In this document: piece by piece, positions 1 to 9,774 of the stretch
How positions within the stretch are numbered: position 1 is the first letter of the stretch
How the letters are laid out: every line of letters begins with the position of its first letter
From: an uncultured Roseateles sp.
GTDB taxonomy: Bacteria > Pseudomonadota > Gammaproteobacteria > Burkholderiales > Burkholderiaceae_C
Direction of reading: 5' to 3'
Assembly (NCBI RefSeq): GCF_913777145.1
Contig: NZ_CAJYPS010000008.1
Coordinates: 1 to 64,000, forward strand
DNA: 64,000 nt
Notes under the pieces: model-generated
What the model was told of the DNA's origin: nothing
Seen by the model: the letters and a program-made list of their open reading frames with translations, nothing else
The model's database searches: none
Position numbers and translations under genes: made by a program

Positions 1-182
1 GCATCTACGCCACGAAGTTCAAGGACATGCAAGCCAAGCACCCCGGCCGCGCGCTGGAGAAGGCCGTCAAGGGCATGCTGCCCAAGGGCCCGCTGGGTTA
101 CGCCATGGTCAAGAAGCTGAAGGTCTATGCAGGTCCCACGCACCCGCATACCGCTCAGCAGCCCAAGGCTCTCGAGATCTAA
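1..182 (+). CDS. rplM: 50S ribosomal protein L13, C-terminal part
   Basis: The window opens inside this gene. The frame that reads codons from base 3 gives about 59 residues ending in [13 protein letters not shown] and a TAA at 180-182. The segment with [19 protein letters not shown] is the conserved C-terminal part of bacterial uL13, an early-assembling 50S subunit protein. The rpsI start codon follows ten bases later, the standard rplM-rpsI operon. The N-terminal half and promoter lie outside the window. Confidence 0.97.
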   Translation, partial: IYATKFKDMQAKHPGRALEKAVKGMLPKGPLGYAMVKKLKVYAGPTHPHTAQQPKALEI

Positions 183-191
183 GGAACGGCC

Positions 192-584
192 ATGATCGGA
201 AATTGGAACTACGGCACTGGCCGCCGCAAGTCGTCGGTCGCTCGCGTCTTCATCAAGAAGGGCACGGGCTTGATCACCATCAATGGCCGCACGATCGAGC
301 AGTACTTCGGTCGTCAGACGTCCATCATGGTGGCGCGTCAGCCCCTGCTGCTGACGAACAACGGCGAAGCCTTCGACATCAAGGTGAACGTCCACGGTGG
401 CGGCGAGTCCGGCCAGGCCGGTGCTGTCCGTCTGGGCATCACCCGTGCGCTGATCGACTACGACGCAGCCCTGAAGCCCGAACTGAGCCGCGCCGGCTTC
501 GTCACGCGTGATGCGCGTGAAGTCGAGCGTAAGAAGGTCGGTCTGCACGGCGCCCGTCGTCGGAAGCAGTTCAGCAAGCGCTGA
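192..584 (+). CDS. rpsI: 30S ribosomal protein S9
   Basis: 130 residues, the usual length of bacterial uS9. The N-terminus contains [15 protein letters not shown] and the C-terminus ends with the basic tail [17 protein letters not shown], which in the ribosome reaches the decoding centre and contacts P-site tRNA. An AAGGA ribosome binding site lies just upstream of the ATG at 192. It is translated with rplM and followed by a strong hairpin terminator, so the operon ends here. Confidence 0.98.
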   Translation: MIGNWNYGTGRRKSSVARVFIKKGTGLITINGRTIEQYFGRQTSIMVARQPLLLTNNGEAFDIKVNVHGGGESGQAGAVRLGITRALIDYDAALKPELSRAGFVTRDAREVERKKVGLHGARRRKQFSKR

Positions 585-604
585 TCGACGCTTCGCGTTC
601 AAAG

Positions 605-630
605 AGGCCGCACGGGTGTGCGGCCTTTTT
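605..630 (+). terminator. rho-independent terminator of rplM-rpsI
   Basis: A perfect nine-base stem (605-613 with 618-626), loop GGGT, runs into five T residues. It lies 20 bases after the rpsI stop and separates the ribosomal operon from erpA. Confidence 0.9.
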
Positions 631-677
631 CATTTGGGCCGACAATCGGCCATCTCTTTCAGAATCCAGGAACTTCG

Positions 678-1043
678 ATGAGCGCCGTTCTCGAATCCCC
701 CGTGACCGACATCCCCGCCCCGCTGGTGTTCACCGACAGCGCCGCCGACAAGGTGCGCGACCTGGTCGCCGAGGAGGGCAACCCCGACCTGAAGCTGCGC
801 GTGTTCGTGCAGGGCGGTGGCTGCTCCGGCTTCCAGTACGGCTTCACCTTCGACGAGGCCGTGAACGAGGACGACACGCAGATGCAGAAGAACGGCGTCA
901 CGCTGCTGATCGACTCCATGAGCCTGCAGTACCTGATGGGCGCCGAGATCGACTACAAGGAAGACCTGCAGGGCGCGCAGTTCGTGATCAAGAACCCGAA
1001 CGCGACCACCACCTGCGGCTGCGGCTCCAGCTTCTCGGTCTGA
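678..1043 (+). CDS. erpA: iron-sulfur cluster insertion protein ErpA
   Basis: 121 residues of the A-type carrier (HesB/IscA) family, which delivers Fe-S clusters to apo-enzymes including those of isoprenoid synthesis and respiration. The three cluster-ligand cysteines are in place: Cys49 in [11 protein letters not shown] and Cys113/Cys115 in [11 protein letters not shown] near the C-terminus. The ATG at 678 is chosen because CCAGGA lies about seven bases upstream and the protein then has family length; an in-frame upstream start at 618 would lie over the terminator. The position directly after rpsI is typical of Burkholderiales. Confidence 0.95.
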   Translation: MSAVLESPVTDIPAPLVFTDSAADKVRDLVAEEGNPDLKLRVFVQGGGCSGFQYGFTFDEAVNEDDTQMQKNGVTLLIDSMSLQYLMGAEIDYKEDLQGAQFVIKNPNATTTCGCGSSFSV

Positions 1044-1070
1044 GCCTTGCCGCGCTGAGCCCTGATTGCA

Positions 1071-1093
1071 AAGCCGCCTGCGGGCGGCTTTTT
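1071..1093 (+). terminator. terminator after erpA
   Basis: Eight-base stem AAGCCGCC/GGCGGCTT (1071-1078, 1083-1090) with a short loop, followed by T residues to 1093. Confidence 0.85.
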
Positions 1094-1121
1094 GCTGCCT
1101 GAACGATTGCCCGCCTTGTCC

Positions 1122-2579
1122 ATGACCGAGTCTGCTCCCGCTCCCGCCCCGGCCCAGTCCGAAGCCTCGCTACGCATCCTGCTGTGGCTGGTGGCGGTGG
1201 GCTTCTTCATGCAGACGCTGGACGCCACCATCGTCAACACCGCGCTGCCGGCTATGGCGCAGAGCCTGGGCGAGAGCCCGCTGCGCATGCAGTCGGTCAT
1301 CGTGGCGTACTCGCTGACCATGGCCATGCTGATCCCGGCCTCGGGTTGGGTGGCAGACCGCTTCGGCACGCGGCGTGTCTATGTGGGGGCCATCCTGCTG
1401 TTCGTCGCCGGCTCGGTGCTGTGCGCGCTGGCGCCCAGCCTCAACCTGCTGGTGGCGGCGCGCGTGGTGCAGGGCATGGGTGGGGCGCTGCTGTTGCCGG
1501 TGGGGCGGCTGGCGGTGCTGCGGGCCTTCCCGCGCGAGCGCTTCCTGCAGGCGATGAGCTTCGTGACCATCCCCGGCCTGATCGGCCCGCTGATAGGTCC
1601 GACGCTGGGCGGCTGGCTGTCCGAGACCTGGTCCTGGCACTGGATCTTCCTGATCAACGTGCCGGTGGGCCTGCTGGGCTGCGTGGCCACGCTGCGCTAC
1701 ATGCGGGGTCAGGCCTTGCCCCAGCCGGGGCGTTTCGACTTCGCGGGCTATGGGCTGCTGGCCTTCGGCATGGTGGCGCTGTCGCTGTCGCTGGACGGCC
1801 TGGCCAGCCTGGGGCTGCGCCAGGCTTCGGTGCTGGTGCTGATGATCTTCGGCCTGGCCAGCCTGGCGGCCTACTGGCTGCATGCGGCGCGGCATCCGGC
1901 GCCGCTGTTCTCGCCCCAGCTCTTCCATGTGGGGGCGCTGCGCATCGGTCTGCTGGGCAATCTGTTCTCGCGCCTGGGCAGTTCCTGCATGCCCTTTCTG
2001 ATCCCGCTGCTGCTGCAGGTCAACCTGGGCTATTCGCCGGCCCAGGCGGGTCTGGCGATGCTGCCGGTGGCCATCGCCAGCATGCTGATGAAGCCGCTGA
2101 CCACGCCGCTGATCACGCGCTTCGGCTACCGGCGCGTGCTGGTGCTCAACACGCTGCTGGTGGGCCTGAGCATGGCCAGCTTTCTGTGGGCCACGCCCGA
2201 GCAGCCGCTGGCCTGGCGCATCGTGCAACTGGCGGCCTTCGGGGCGGTCAACTCCATGCAGTTCACCGCGATGAACACGCTGACGCTCAAGGACCTGGGC
2301 CCGGCCATGGCCAGCAGCGGCAACAGCCTGCTGTCCATGGTGCAGATGCTGGCCATGGGCATGGGGGTGGCGGCGGCCGGCGCGGTGCTGGCGGCCTTCC
2401 GCGATGTGTTCGGCGGCGCCGAGGGTGCAGCCGAGACGCTGCGGGCCTTCCATGCGACCTTTGTGTGCATGGGGCTGATCACGGTCGCGTCGGCCGGCAT
2501 CTTCTGGCAGCTGTCCAGCGACGAGAGCCGCCTGGCGACCGGGGACAAGGCCAAGGCCGATCTGCCGGACCACGGCTGA
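1122..2579 (+). CDS. mdtD: MFS multidrug exporter, DHA2 (MdtD/EmrB-QacA) family
   Basis: 485-residue polytopic inner-membrane protein with about 14 hydrophobic segments, as expected for proton-driven DHA2 drug exporters. The first helix region (FFMQTLDATIVNTALP) and the loop ADRFGTRRV carry the family motifs, and the downstream segments AMSFVTIPG, SWHWIFLINVPVG and MNTLTLKDLGPAMASSGNSL resemble Escherichia coli MdtD closely. The ATG at 1122 gives MTESAP; a TTG 30 bases earlier lies within the preceding terminator. Here it stands alone, with no adaptor or RND partner nearby. It converges on anmK with only 20 bases between stops. The substrate is unknown. Confidence 0.88.
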   Translation: MTESAPAPAPAQSEASLRILLWLVAVGFFMQTLDATIVNTALPAMAQSLGESPLRMQSVIVAYSLTMAMLIPASGWVADRFGTRRVYVGAILLFVAGSVLCALAPSLNLLVAARVVQGMGGALLLPVGRLAVLRAFPRERFLQAMSFVTIPGLIGPLIGPTLGGWLSETWSWHWIFLINVPVGLLGCVATLRYMRGQALPQPGRFDFAGYGLLAFGMVALSLSLDGLASLGLRQASVLVLMIFGLASLAAYWLHAARHPAPLFSPQLFHVGALRIGLLGNLFSRLGSSCMPFLIPLLLQVNLGYSPAQAGLAMLPVAIASMLMKPLTTPLITRFGYRRVLVLNTLLVGLSMASFLWATPEQPLAWRIVQLAAFGAVNSMQFTAMNTLTLKDLGPAMASSGNSLLSMVQMLAMGMGVAAAGAVLAAFRDVFGGAEGAAETLRAFHATFVCMGLITVASAGIFWQLSSDESRLATGDKAKADLPDHG

Positions 2580-2599
2580 GCGCCGGCGTCGGCTGGGCC

Positions 2600-3694
2600 T
2601 CAGGCTGGGTGGAGCGCGCCCAGCAGGCGTGGGCCTGCGGCGCCGGTGACGGCCGGCAGGTTGCCCGGCAGGCGCGCGATGAAGCGCATGGCCAGCCAGG
2701 CAAAGGCGGCCGCCTCCACCTGGTCGACCGGCAGCCCGAGGTCGGCACTGCTGCCCACCTGCACGCCGGGCAGCAGTTCGCCCAGGCGCTGCATCAGCGC
2801 GCGGTTGCGCGCGCCGCCGCCGCAGGCGATCAGTGCCGACGCGGCGGGCTGGCTGGCACGTAGCGCGTCGGCGCAGCTGCGGGCGGTCAGCTCCAGCAAC
2901 GTGGCCTGCACGTCCACCGGCGCCTCGCTGCCCTGCAGGTGGGCCTGCAGCCAGTCCAGGTGGAAGAGGTCGCGGCCCGTGCTCTTGGGGGCGGGCAGCG
3001 CGAAGAAGGGCTCGGCCAGCAGGCGCTCGAGCAGCTCGGGCAAGACCTGGCCCGAGGCTGCCCAGGCGCCGTCGGCGTCGTAGGCCTGTCCGCGATGGCG
3101 GGCGATCCAGCCGTCCATCAGGCAGTTGGCCGGTCCGCAGTCGAAACCACCGGTGCGTCCGTCGGCGAACAGCAGGCTGAGGTTGGCGATGCCGCCCAGA
3201 TTGAGCGCGGCGACGTCCTGCCCGGCGCGGCCGAACACCGCGCGGTGGAAGGCCGGCACCAGCGGCGCACCCTGGCCGCCGGCGGCCACGTCGCGGCTGC
3301 GCAGATCGCACACCACCGCGATGCCGCTCTGCTCGGCCAGCAGCGCGCCGTTCAGCAGCTGCAGCGTGTAGCCATAGGGCGGCTCGGGACGATGGCGCAC
3401 GGTCTGGCCGTGGGCGCCCAGCGCGACGATGTGTTCGCGCGGCGTGGCCGTGGCCTCCAGCAGCTGCGCGGTCACGTCCGCATAGCTGCGCGACACCGCG
3501 TTCGCGGCCAGCGCGGCGCGGTGCAGCTCGTCGGGGCCGCTGCTGTTGAGGGCCAGCAACTCGCTGCGCAGCGCGTCGGGAAAGGGCTGGTGCAGATGGC
3601 CGCGCACCGTCAGCGTGTCGGCGTCGAACAGCACGGCGTCGACACCGTCCAGCGAGGTGCCGGACATCAGCCCGATGAACAGGCCGGCGGCCAT
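2600..3694 (-). CDS. anmK: anhydro-N-acetylmuramic acid kinase
   Basis: 364 residues. The enzyme hydrolyses and phosphorylates 1,6-anhydroMurNAc to MurNAc-6-phosphate, a cytoplasmic step of cell-wall recycling. The N-terminus GLFIGLMSGTSLDGVDAV is the family signature, and ALGAHGQTVRHRP, LNLGGIANLSLL and ALIACGGGARNRALM are the conserved ASKHA-fold loops. The start lies four bases after the stop of the M23 peptidase gene on the same strand, so the two are probably cotranscribed; both act on peptidoglycan metabolism. Confidence 0.96.
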   Translation of the reverse strand: MAAGLFIGLMSGTSLDGVDAVLFDADTLTVRGHLHQPFPDALRSELLALNSSGPDELHRAALAANAVSRSYADVTAQLLEATATPREHIVALGAHGQTVRHRPEPPYGYTLQLLNGALLAEQSGIAVVCDLRSRDVAAGGQGAPLVPAFHRAVFGRAGQDVAALNLGGIANLSLLFADGRTGGFDCGPANCLMDGWIARHRGQAYDADGAWAASGQVLPELLERLLAEPFFALPAPKSTGRDLFHLDWLQAHLQGSEAPVDVQATLLELTARSCADALRASQPAASALIACGGGARNRALMQRLGELLPGVQVGSSADLGLPVDQVEAAAFAWLAMRFIARLPGNLPAVTGAAGPRLLGALHPA

Positions 3695-3698
3695 GGGC

Positions 3699-5099
3699 TC
3701 AGTCGGCCGCTGAGGTGCCGTCGGTGATGGTCTCGGCCACCGCCAGCTGCGTCTTCACGCTGGCGACGGTCTGCTGGAACTGTGCGCGTGCATAGCCCGG
3801 CAGCGTGACCGCCTCGGAGGCCTTGGCGATCACGCGCGGGTCCACCTGCTTGCCGTTCACGCGGAACTCGAAGTGCAGGTGCGGGCCGGTGGCCCAGCCG
3901 GTCATGCCGACCGCACCAACGCGCTGGCCCTGCTCGATGCGCTGGCCCTTCTTCACATCAATCTTGCTGAGGTGGGCGTAGACCGTGGAGCGGCCGCCGG
4001 CGTGGCGGATCTGCACCAGGTTGCCGAAGCCGTTCTGCCAGCCCGCGGTCTCGACCACGCCGTCGCCCACGCTGCGCACCGGCGTGCCGGTGGGCGCGCC
4101 GTAGTCGATGCCGTTGTGCTGGCGCCAGGTCTGCAGGATGGGGTGGAAGCGCATCGCGAAACCGGAGGTGATGCGCGAGAAGGCCATGGGGCTGGCCAGG
4201 AAGGCGCGGCGCTTGCTCTCGCCGTCCATGCCGAAGTAGCTGGCCTTGCCGGTGACGCTGTCCTTGAACCAGACCGAGGAGTAGGTCTTGCCGTTGTTGG
4301 TGAACTCGCCGGCCAGCACGCGGCCGGTGCCGCCGTCCCAGGTGACCAGCTCGCCATCGGCGGTCAGCATCTCGTAGACGATGGAGAAGCGGTCGCCCTT
4401 GCGCAGCTCGCGGTGGAAGTCGATGTCGCCGGAGAACATGTCGGCCATCTGCGACGCGATCGCATCGGGGATGCCGGCGTCATCGGTGGCGGCGAACAGC
4501 GAACTGCGGATGGTGCCGCTGCCCAGCACGACCTGGCTTTGCAGCGGCGCGGTTTCGGTACGGGCCTGGAAGCCCTGGCCGCTGCGCTCCACGGTGAGGC
4601 GGGTGAAGTGCGTGCCCAGCTGCTCGGGCTTCTCGGCCGGGAAGCGCGCGACGATCTTCTGCACCAGGCCTTCGGAATCGGCCGTGATCTGCACCAGCTT
4701 GCCGGCGCGGCCCTGCAGGATGCGGCGGGCCTGGGCGTCGGTGCGCAGGAAGGCGGCGGCGGCCGGGTCGAAGGCGCCGGCACGCTTGAGCAGGCTGTCG
4801 GGCGTGTCGCTGGAGCGGGTCTGCTCGGAGCGGCTCAGTGCGATCGCGTGGCTGGCCAGCTCGTCGAGCTGGGGCGTGATGTCGGTGACCGGCAGGGATT
4901 CGACCAGCACGCGCTTGGGCAGGTCGGCCGCGTCGGGCGCCAGCGGTGCGATGCCGAAGGCGGTGACCGCAAAGCTGCCCAGCAGGCCGACGACGGTGGC
5001 GGTCAGGGCGCGGGGATGCTTGGCGGCGAAGGATTCGGCACCGCGGAGCGCGGTCTGCAGCTGGTGGATGCGTTTCTGAATGTCGGGCACGCTCGGCAT
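3699..5099 (-). CDS. periplasmic M23 family metallopeptidase (MepM-like)
   Basis: 466 residues. An N-terminal segment (about residues 28-50) has one hydrophobic helix that should anchor or export the protein. The middle region resembles the OapA/LysM-like N-domain of MepM-type endopeptidases (DIDFHRELRKGDRFSIVYE), and the C-terminal part is a LytM domain with the zinc-site motifs QHNGIDYGAPTGTPV (HxxxD) and GPHLHFEFRVNG (HxH). Such enzymes cut peptidoglycan cross-links during wall growth. The ATG at 5099 has GGAAAG just upstream; a further in-frame start at 5213 would add 38 residues without a signal-like sequence. It is divergent from tyrS and followed by anmK. Confidence 0.9.
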   Translation of the reverse strand: MPSVPDIQKRIHQLQTALRGAESFAAKHPRALTATVVGLLGSFAVTAFGIAPLAPDAADLPKRVLVESLPVTDITPQLDELASHAIALSRSEQTRSSDTPDSLLKRAGAFDPAAAAFLRTDAQARRILQGRAGKLVQITADSEGLVQKIVARFPAEKPEQLGTHFTRLTVERSGQGFQARTETAPLQSQVVLGSGTIRSSLFAATDDAGIPDAIASQMADMFSGDIDFHRELRKGDRFSIVYEMLTADGELVTWDGGTGRVLAGEFTNNGKTYSSVWFKDSVTGKASYFGMDGESKRRAFLASPMAFSRITSGFAMRFHPILQTWRQHNGIDYGAPTGTPVRSVGDGVVETAGWQNGFGNLVQIRHAGGRSTVYAHLSKIDVKKGQRIEQGQRVGAVGMTGWATGPHLHFEFRVNGKQVDPRVIAKASEAVTLPGYARAQFQQTVASVKTQLAVAETITDGTSAAD

Positions 5100-5316
5100 C
5101 TTTCCGGGGTTGTCGCTGGGGCAATCTCGGCAGAGCCGGTTCCACGCGAAAGGGGCGGGTGACCACCCTAAAATCCAGGCCTTCACGCCCCCGGGATACG
5201 GGAGCCAAGGCAAGGCGTGAATTCTACCGGCTAGTTCCTTGGGAGCATGCCGGTTTACCCCAGTAGATCAATAACTTAACAAATCTGCCTCGGTATTTCC
5301 CGGGGCGGAAGCCGCC

Positions 5317-6543
5317 ATGTCCGACGCTGCCGAATTCCCCATCACCGATGCTGTCCAGCAAGCGCTGGCGATCACGCGCCGCGGCGTTGACGAGCTGCTG
5401 CCCGAGGCCGATTGGGTGAAGAAGCTGGCCCGCTCGGCCGCCACCGGCCAGCCGCTGCGCATCAAGTTGGGGCTGGACCCGACCGCGCCCGACATCCACC
5501 TGGGCCACACGGTGGTGCTCAACAAGATGCGCCAGCTGCAGGACCTGGGCCACCAGGTGATCTTCCTGATCGGCGACTTCACCTCCATGATCGGCGACCC
5601 TTCCGGCCGCAACGCCACCCGCCCGCCGCTGACGCCTGAGCAGATCAAGCACAACGCCGAGACCTACTACCAGCAGGCCAGCCTGGTGCTGGATCCGAGC
5701 AAGACCGAGATCCGCTACAACAGCGAGTGGTGCGACCCACTGGGCTCGCGCGGCCTGATCCAGCTGGCGGCCAAGTACACCGTGGCCCGGATGATGGAGC
5801 GTGACGACTTCACCAAGCGCTACGCGGCCGGCACGCCCATCTCGGTGCACGAGTTCCTCTACCCGCTGATGCAGGGCTATGACTCGGTGGCGCTGAAGAG
5901 CGACCTGGAGCTGGGCGGCACCGACCAGAAGTTCAACCTGCTGATGGGGCGCCACCTGCAGCAGGAGTACGGCCAGGAGCCGCAGTGCATCCTGACCATG
6001 CCGCTGCTGGAGGGCCTGGACGGCGTCGAGAAGATGTCCAAGTCCAAGAACAACTACGTGGGCATCACCGAGCCGGCCAACAGCATGTTCGCCAAGATCC
6101 TGTCCATCAGCGATGTGCAGATGTGGAAGTGGTACGAGCTGCTGAGCTTCAAGTCCATCGCCGAGATCGCTGCGCTGAAGGCCGAGGTGGACGCGGGCCG
6201 CAACCCCAAGGACGCCAAGGTCGCGCTGGCCAAGGAGATCACCGCGCGCTTTCACAGCGCCGCGGCGGCCGATGCGGCCGAGGCCGACTTCAACAACCGC
6301 GCCAAGGGCGGCATCCCGGATGACATCCCCGAGCTGACGCTGACCGGCGCGCCCATGGGCATTGCGCAGCTGCTGAAGGCGGCCGGCCTGGTGGCATCCA
6401 CCAGCGAAGGCCTGCGCATGATCGACCAGGGCGGCGTGCGCATCGCGGGCGATGTGGTGTCCGACAAGGGCCTGAAGCTGGAGGCCGGCGAGCATGTGCT
6501 GCAGGTGGGCAAGCGCAAGTTCGCCAAGGTGACGCTGGGCTGA
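5317..6543 (+). CDS. tyrS: tyrosyl-tRNA synthetase
   Basis: 408-residue class I aminoacyl-tRNA synthetase charging tRNA-Tyr. The HIGH-type motif is HLGH at residues 61-64 and KMSKS is at 239-243 ([13 protein letters not shown]). The C-terminal S4-like RNA-binding domain ([25 protein letters not shown] region) is present. Sequence and length match the proteobacterial TyrZ-like form rather than the E. coli TyrS form. It is divergent from the M23 peptidase gene; the 217-base intergenic stretch should hold both promoters, but I could not pick out convincing -35/-10 pairs. Confidence 0.97.
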   Translation: MSDAAEFPITDAVQQALAITRRGVDELLPEADWVKKLARSAATGQPLRIKLGLDPTAPDIHLGHTVVLNKMRQLQDLGHQVIFLIGDFTSMIGDPSGRNATRPPLTPEQIKHNAETYYQQASLVLDPSKTEIRYNSEWCDPLGSRGLIQLAAKYTVARMMERDDFTKRYAAGTPISVHEFLYPLMQGYDSVALKSDLELGGTDQKFNLLMGRHLQQEYGQEPQCILTMPLLEGLDGVEKMSKSKNNYVGITEPANSMFAKILSISDVQMWKWYELLSFKSIAEIAALKAEVDAGRNPKDAKVALAKEITARFHSAAAADAAEADFNNRAKGGIPDDIPELTLTGAPMGIAQLLKAAGLVASTSEGLRMIDQGGVRIAGDVVSDKGLKLEAGEHVLQVGKRKFAKVTLG

Positions 6544-6554
6544 GACCCGGCCGG

Positions 6555-6573
6555 CGGCGTCGGGAAGACGCCG
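6555..6573 (+). terminator. hairpin after tyrS, no T-tract
   Basis: Perfect seven-base inverted repeat CGGCGTC/GACGCCG with a GGGAA loop, 12 bases after the tyrS stop. There is no T run, so it may stabilise the 3' end or assist factor-dependent termination rather than act alone. Confidence 0.45.
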
Positions 6574-6684
6574 ACCCAGCCAACTACTGCACGACTTGCG
6601 CGCTTTCCTGCGCGCGGGTCTCGCGCTGTCGCCGCTTTGACGTCAGGCGGCTGACATCATGCGCCCACTCACCGTGCGGGTAGC

Positions 6685-6712
6685 TTGAAGGCTGCCCGCG
6701 ACTCTGTTAGAC
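6685..6712 (+). promoter_or_regulatory. possible sigma-70 promoter of the di-haem lipoprotein gene
   Basis: TTGAAG (6685-6690) and TTAGAC (6707-6712) with a 16-base spacer, about 47 bases before the next start codon. Only a moderate match to consensus. Confidence 0.35.
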
Positions 6713-6758
6713 CCTGCAAGACCTGGCACCCAGGGCGGGGCAACCCAACGATCAGCTC

Positions 6759-9731
6759 ATGAGCAGGACTCCGCCCCTCATCTCGTCCGCGTCGTCATCC
6801 CGGTCCCGCACCCTGGCGGGCGGGGCCACGCTGCTGACCCTGGCCGCCCTGGTCACGGCCTGCGGCGGCGGAGGCGGGGCGGGCGATTCCAGCACCTCGC
6901 CGGGCAGCGGCCCGGTCGCCGCGCCGCCCGCCTCGGCGCCGGCGTCCACGCCCACCGCTCAGCCGGTGGCCGAGCCGGTGCTGGAGCCGCCGCCGGTGAG
7001 CACGCCCATCGCGTTGCCCAGCGACACGCCCGTGGCCGCTCCGACGCTGCCACCCGCGCTGCAGTTGCCGGCCGGCTTTGACGTGAGCCGGCCCGGCGCG
7101 GTGGTGAAGACCGCCACGGTCAGCTCGTCGGCGGTGGAGGGGGCCAACAGCGCCGCCATGGCCGTGGACGGCGATCCGAGCACGCGCTGGTCCAGTGCCG
7201 CGGACGACAAGGCCTGGATCCAGTTCGACTTCGGCAGCAAGACGGCCCTGGGCTATCTCAAGCTGTCCTGGGAGAACGCCTATGGCAAGGAGTACGTGAT
7301 CCAGGGCTCGGACGACGGCCAGACCTGGTACCAGATCCGCTACGTGGTGAACGGCAAGGGCGGCACCGAGGAGTTCTTCAACCTCAATGCCCAGTTGCGC
7401 TTTCTGCGTCTGCAAGGCGTGGCGCGGGCCACTCAGTATGGCTACTCGCTGTTCGAGGTGACGTTCAAGTCGCCGGGCAGCGACAACACGCTGCCGCCCA
7501 TGGCGACGACGGCCCTGGCCTTTCCGGCCAACGGCGCGGCGCTGGCCGCCCCGCCGGCGCCCCAGGCGCCGCTGGAAACGGTGCAGTTCACGCTGCCGGA
7601 CGGCACGCTGGTGACCCGCTTCGGCCTGGTCGGGCGCTCACGCCACGGCCGCGAGCGTGGCGAGGACTGGAACGAGATCGGCTACGGCGTCAACGAGACC
7701 GTGGATGCGAGCGGCAAGCCGCAGGACAAGGGCCCGGGCGCCTACCTGAACTTCGTTGCCAACTACTTCAAGAACCGCACCTGGGGTGTGGAGTTCATCG
7801 ACAACAGCCGCGTGGCGGGCGTCACCAAGCCCACCATCGTGGTCAACCAGTATTACCAGCAGGCGCAGCGCGGCGGCGGTCAGTCCTTCTTCCGCCGCTT
7901 CGACGACCCGGGCGTCACCGGCTATGGCTGGATGTCGCCGGGCAACCTGCTGGACCCGAGCACCTACACCGCCGGTTTCAAGGACATCGCGGCCTGCCCG
8001 GTCGTGCCCAAGCCGCCGCAGAACGCGCTGCTGACCCCGGGCGCCGGTTATGCCGGCGTGCGCGGTGCCAACGATGGCTGCAGCGTGGTGCTGGACGCCT
8101 ACCCCGGCTACAACGCGCTGTCGGCCAATGCCAATGGGGTGATGGTCCCCAACGGCAGCAATGTCGCCGCGCGGGCCCTCAAGGCGGGGGATGTGATCGA
8201 GTTCACCGGCTCCTTCTTTTCGAGCCGGCCGGCCATGGATGCCGTGGGCGACAGCGGCGCCATCCGTTACTACACCAACGAGCTGACCTATGTGGTGGGC
8301 ACGGGCCTGCGCCCCTGGTACGGGGTGCAGCCGCGGTTGATGAATGCGCCGCTGCCGGACGAGGTGCTGCAGGGCGGGCTGGGCTCGGTGTCCTATGACT
8401 ACGCAGACAACTCGGCCTTCATGTTCCAGCAGCCCAACAGCCTGATCGGCATGCAGAACATGCAGCGCTTCGTCGAGGGTCGCCGCTGGATACACACCAA
8501 TATGTGGACCGGCGACCACAACGAGCCGGGCAATGACCGCAACCAGGCGGCCGTGGGGCTGCAGGGACCGCGCTTCACGCAATCCACCTGCTTCTCCTGC
8601 CACATCGGCAACGGCCGCAGCCTGGCGCCCAGCGCGATCAACCAGCGCCTGGACACCATGGCCGTGCACACCGCCAGCCTGAATGCGAGCGGGCAGCAGG
8701 TGCCGCATCCGGTCTATGGCGTGAGCGTGCAGATGAACGCCCGCGCACCCGATACCGGCGCACCGCAGGACTGGGGCATGGGCGTGCGTGTGGCAGGTTT
8801 TGACACACGCAATGTGACGCTGGCCGACGGCACGGTGGTCACGCTGAGCAAGCCGCGTATCGCCTTCGATGGGCCGACGCCGACGCTGTTTTCGCTGCGC
8901 AGTGCCCAGCCCATGATAGGCATGGGCCTGCTGGAGGCGGTGCCGGATGCCGACATCCTGGCCCGGGTGCGCAGCACGCCCGATGCCGATGGCGTGAAGG
9001 GTACGGCCAACTTCGCCTACGACCCCGAAACCGGGGCGGTGCGCCTGGGCCGCTACGGCTGGAAGGCGTCCAAGGTCAGCCTGCGCCACCAGGCCGCCAG
9101 TGCGGCCCTGCAGGACATGTCGGTCACCACCCCGGTCTATCCCAACCGGGACTGCCTCAGCGGCCGGTGCACGCCGGGCAAGGTGGAGAAGGGCCTGTCG
9201 GAAGAGGACCTGACCCTGATCACCCGCTACCTGGGCCTGCTGGGCGTGCCGGCCCAGCGCAGCCTGGTCAGCGGTTTCCCCAAGGGTGTGGCGCCGCTGC
9301 CGGCACTGGATGCCAACCCGGCCCAGATCGCTGCCGGAGCCAAGGCCTTCCAGGGCCTGCGCTGCGCGGCCTGCCACGTGGCCGAGATGAAGACCGGTTC
9401 GGGGTCCGAGTTCGCCGAACTGCGCAACCAGATCATCAAGCCCTACACCGACCTGCTGCTGCACGACATGGGGCCGGATCTGGCCGACTCGCTGACCGAG
9501 GGCCAGGCCACGGGCAGCATGTGGCGCACCTCGGCGCTCTGGGGTCTGGGCTACACCGAACTGGTGGCGGGCAGCGTGGGCAAGGTGGGCTATCTGCACG
9601 ACGGCCGGGCCCGTACGCTGACCGAGGCCATCCTGTGGCATGGCGGCGAGGCCACGGTCAGCCGCCAGCGTTTCGAGGCCCTGTCCACCGCGGACCGGGA
9701 GGCCTTGCTGAGCTTCCTCAGGTCCCTGTGA
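6759..9731 (+). CDS. discoidin-like domain/di-haem oxidoreductase fusion lipoprotein
   Basis: 990 residues. The N-terminus has a lipobox (LVTAC followed by a glycine run), so the mature protein is probably lipid-anchored, then a Pro/Ala/Ser-rich linker. About residues 115-245 look like an F5/8 type C (discoidin) fold: AVDGDPSTRWSS, WIQFDFGSKTALGYLKLSW, and a YSLFEVTF end. The C-terminal part is a DUF1111/DHOR-type di-haem oxidoreductase with two haem-binding motifs, CFSCH at 611-615 and CAACH at 869-873, and the family tail TDLLLHDMGPDLAD, WGLGYTELV, LHDGRARTLTEAILWHGGEA. About 350 residues between the two are not recognised. A periplasmic or surface redox role bound to a polysaccharide or similar ligand is inference. 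Confidence 0.82.
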   Translation: MSRTPPLISSASSSRSRTLAGGATLLTLAALVTACGGGGGAGDSSTSPGSGPVAAPPASAPASTPTAQPVAEPVLEPPPVSTPIALPSDTPVAAPTLPPALQLPAGFDVSRPGAVVKTATVSSSAVEGANSAAMAVDGDPSTRWSSAADDKAWIQFDFGSKTALGYLKLSWENAYGKEYVIQGSDDGQTWYQIRYVVNGKGGTEEFFNLNAQLRFLRLQGVARATQYGYSLFEVTFKSPGSDNTLPPMATTALAFPANGAALAAPPAPQAPLETVQFTLPDGTLVTRFGLVGRSRHGRERGEDWNEIGYGVNETVDASGKPQDKGPGAYLNFVANYFKNRTWGVEFIDNSRVAGVTKPTIVVNQYYQQAQRGGGQSFFRRFDDPGVTGYGWMSPGNLLDPSTYTAGFKDIAACPVVPKPPQNALLTPGAGYAGVRGANDGCSVVLDAYPGYNALSANANGVMVPNGSNVAARALKAGDVIEFTGSFFSSRPAMDAVGDSGAIRYYTNELTYVVGTGLRPWYGVQPRLMNAPLPDEVLQGGLGSVSYDYADNSAFMFQQPNSLIGMQNMQRFVEGRRWIHTNMWTGDHNEPGNDRNQAAVGLQGPRFTQSTCFSCHIGNGRSLAPSAINQRLDTMAVHTASLNASGQQVPHPVYGVSVQMNARAPDTGAPQDWGMGVRVAGFDTRNVTLADGTVVTLSKPRIAFDGPTPTLFSLRSAQPMIGMGLLEAVPDADILARVRSTPDADGVKGTANFAYDPETGAVRLGRYGWKASKVSLRHQAASAALQDMSVTTPVYPNRDCLSGRCTPGKVEKGLSEEDLTLITRYLGLLGVPAQRSLVSGFPKGVAPLPALDANPAQIAAGAKAFQGLRCAACHVAEMKTGSGSEFAELRNQIIKPYTDLLLHDMGPDLADSLTEGQATGSMWRTSALWGLGYTELVAGSVGKVGYLHDGRARTLTEAILWHGGEATVSRQRFEALSTADREALLSFLRSL

Positions 9732-9774
9732 TGACGGCCTGGGCCGCGACACCCTGTCGGCGGCATGGATGAAG

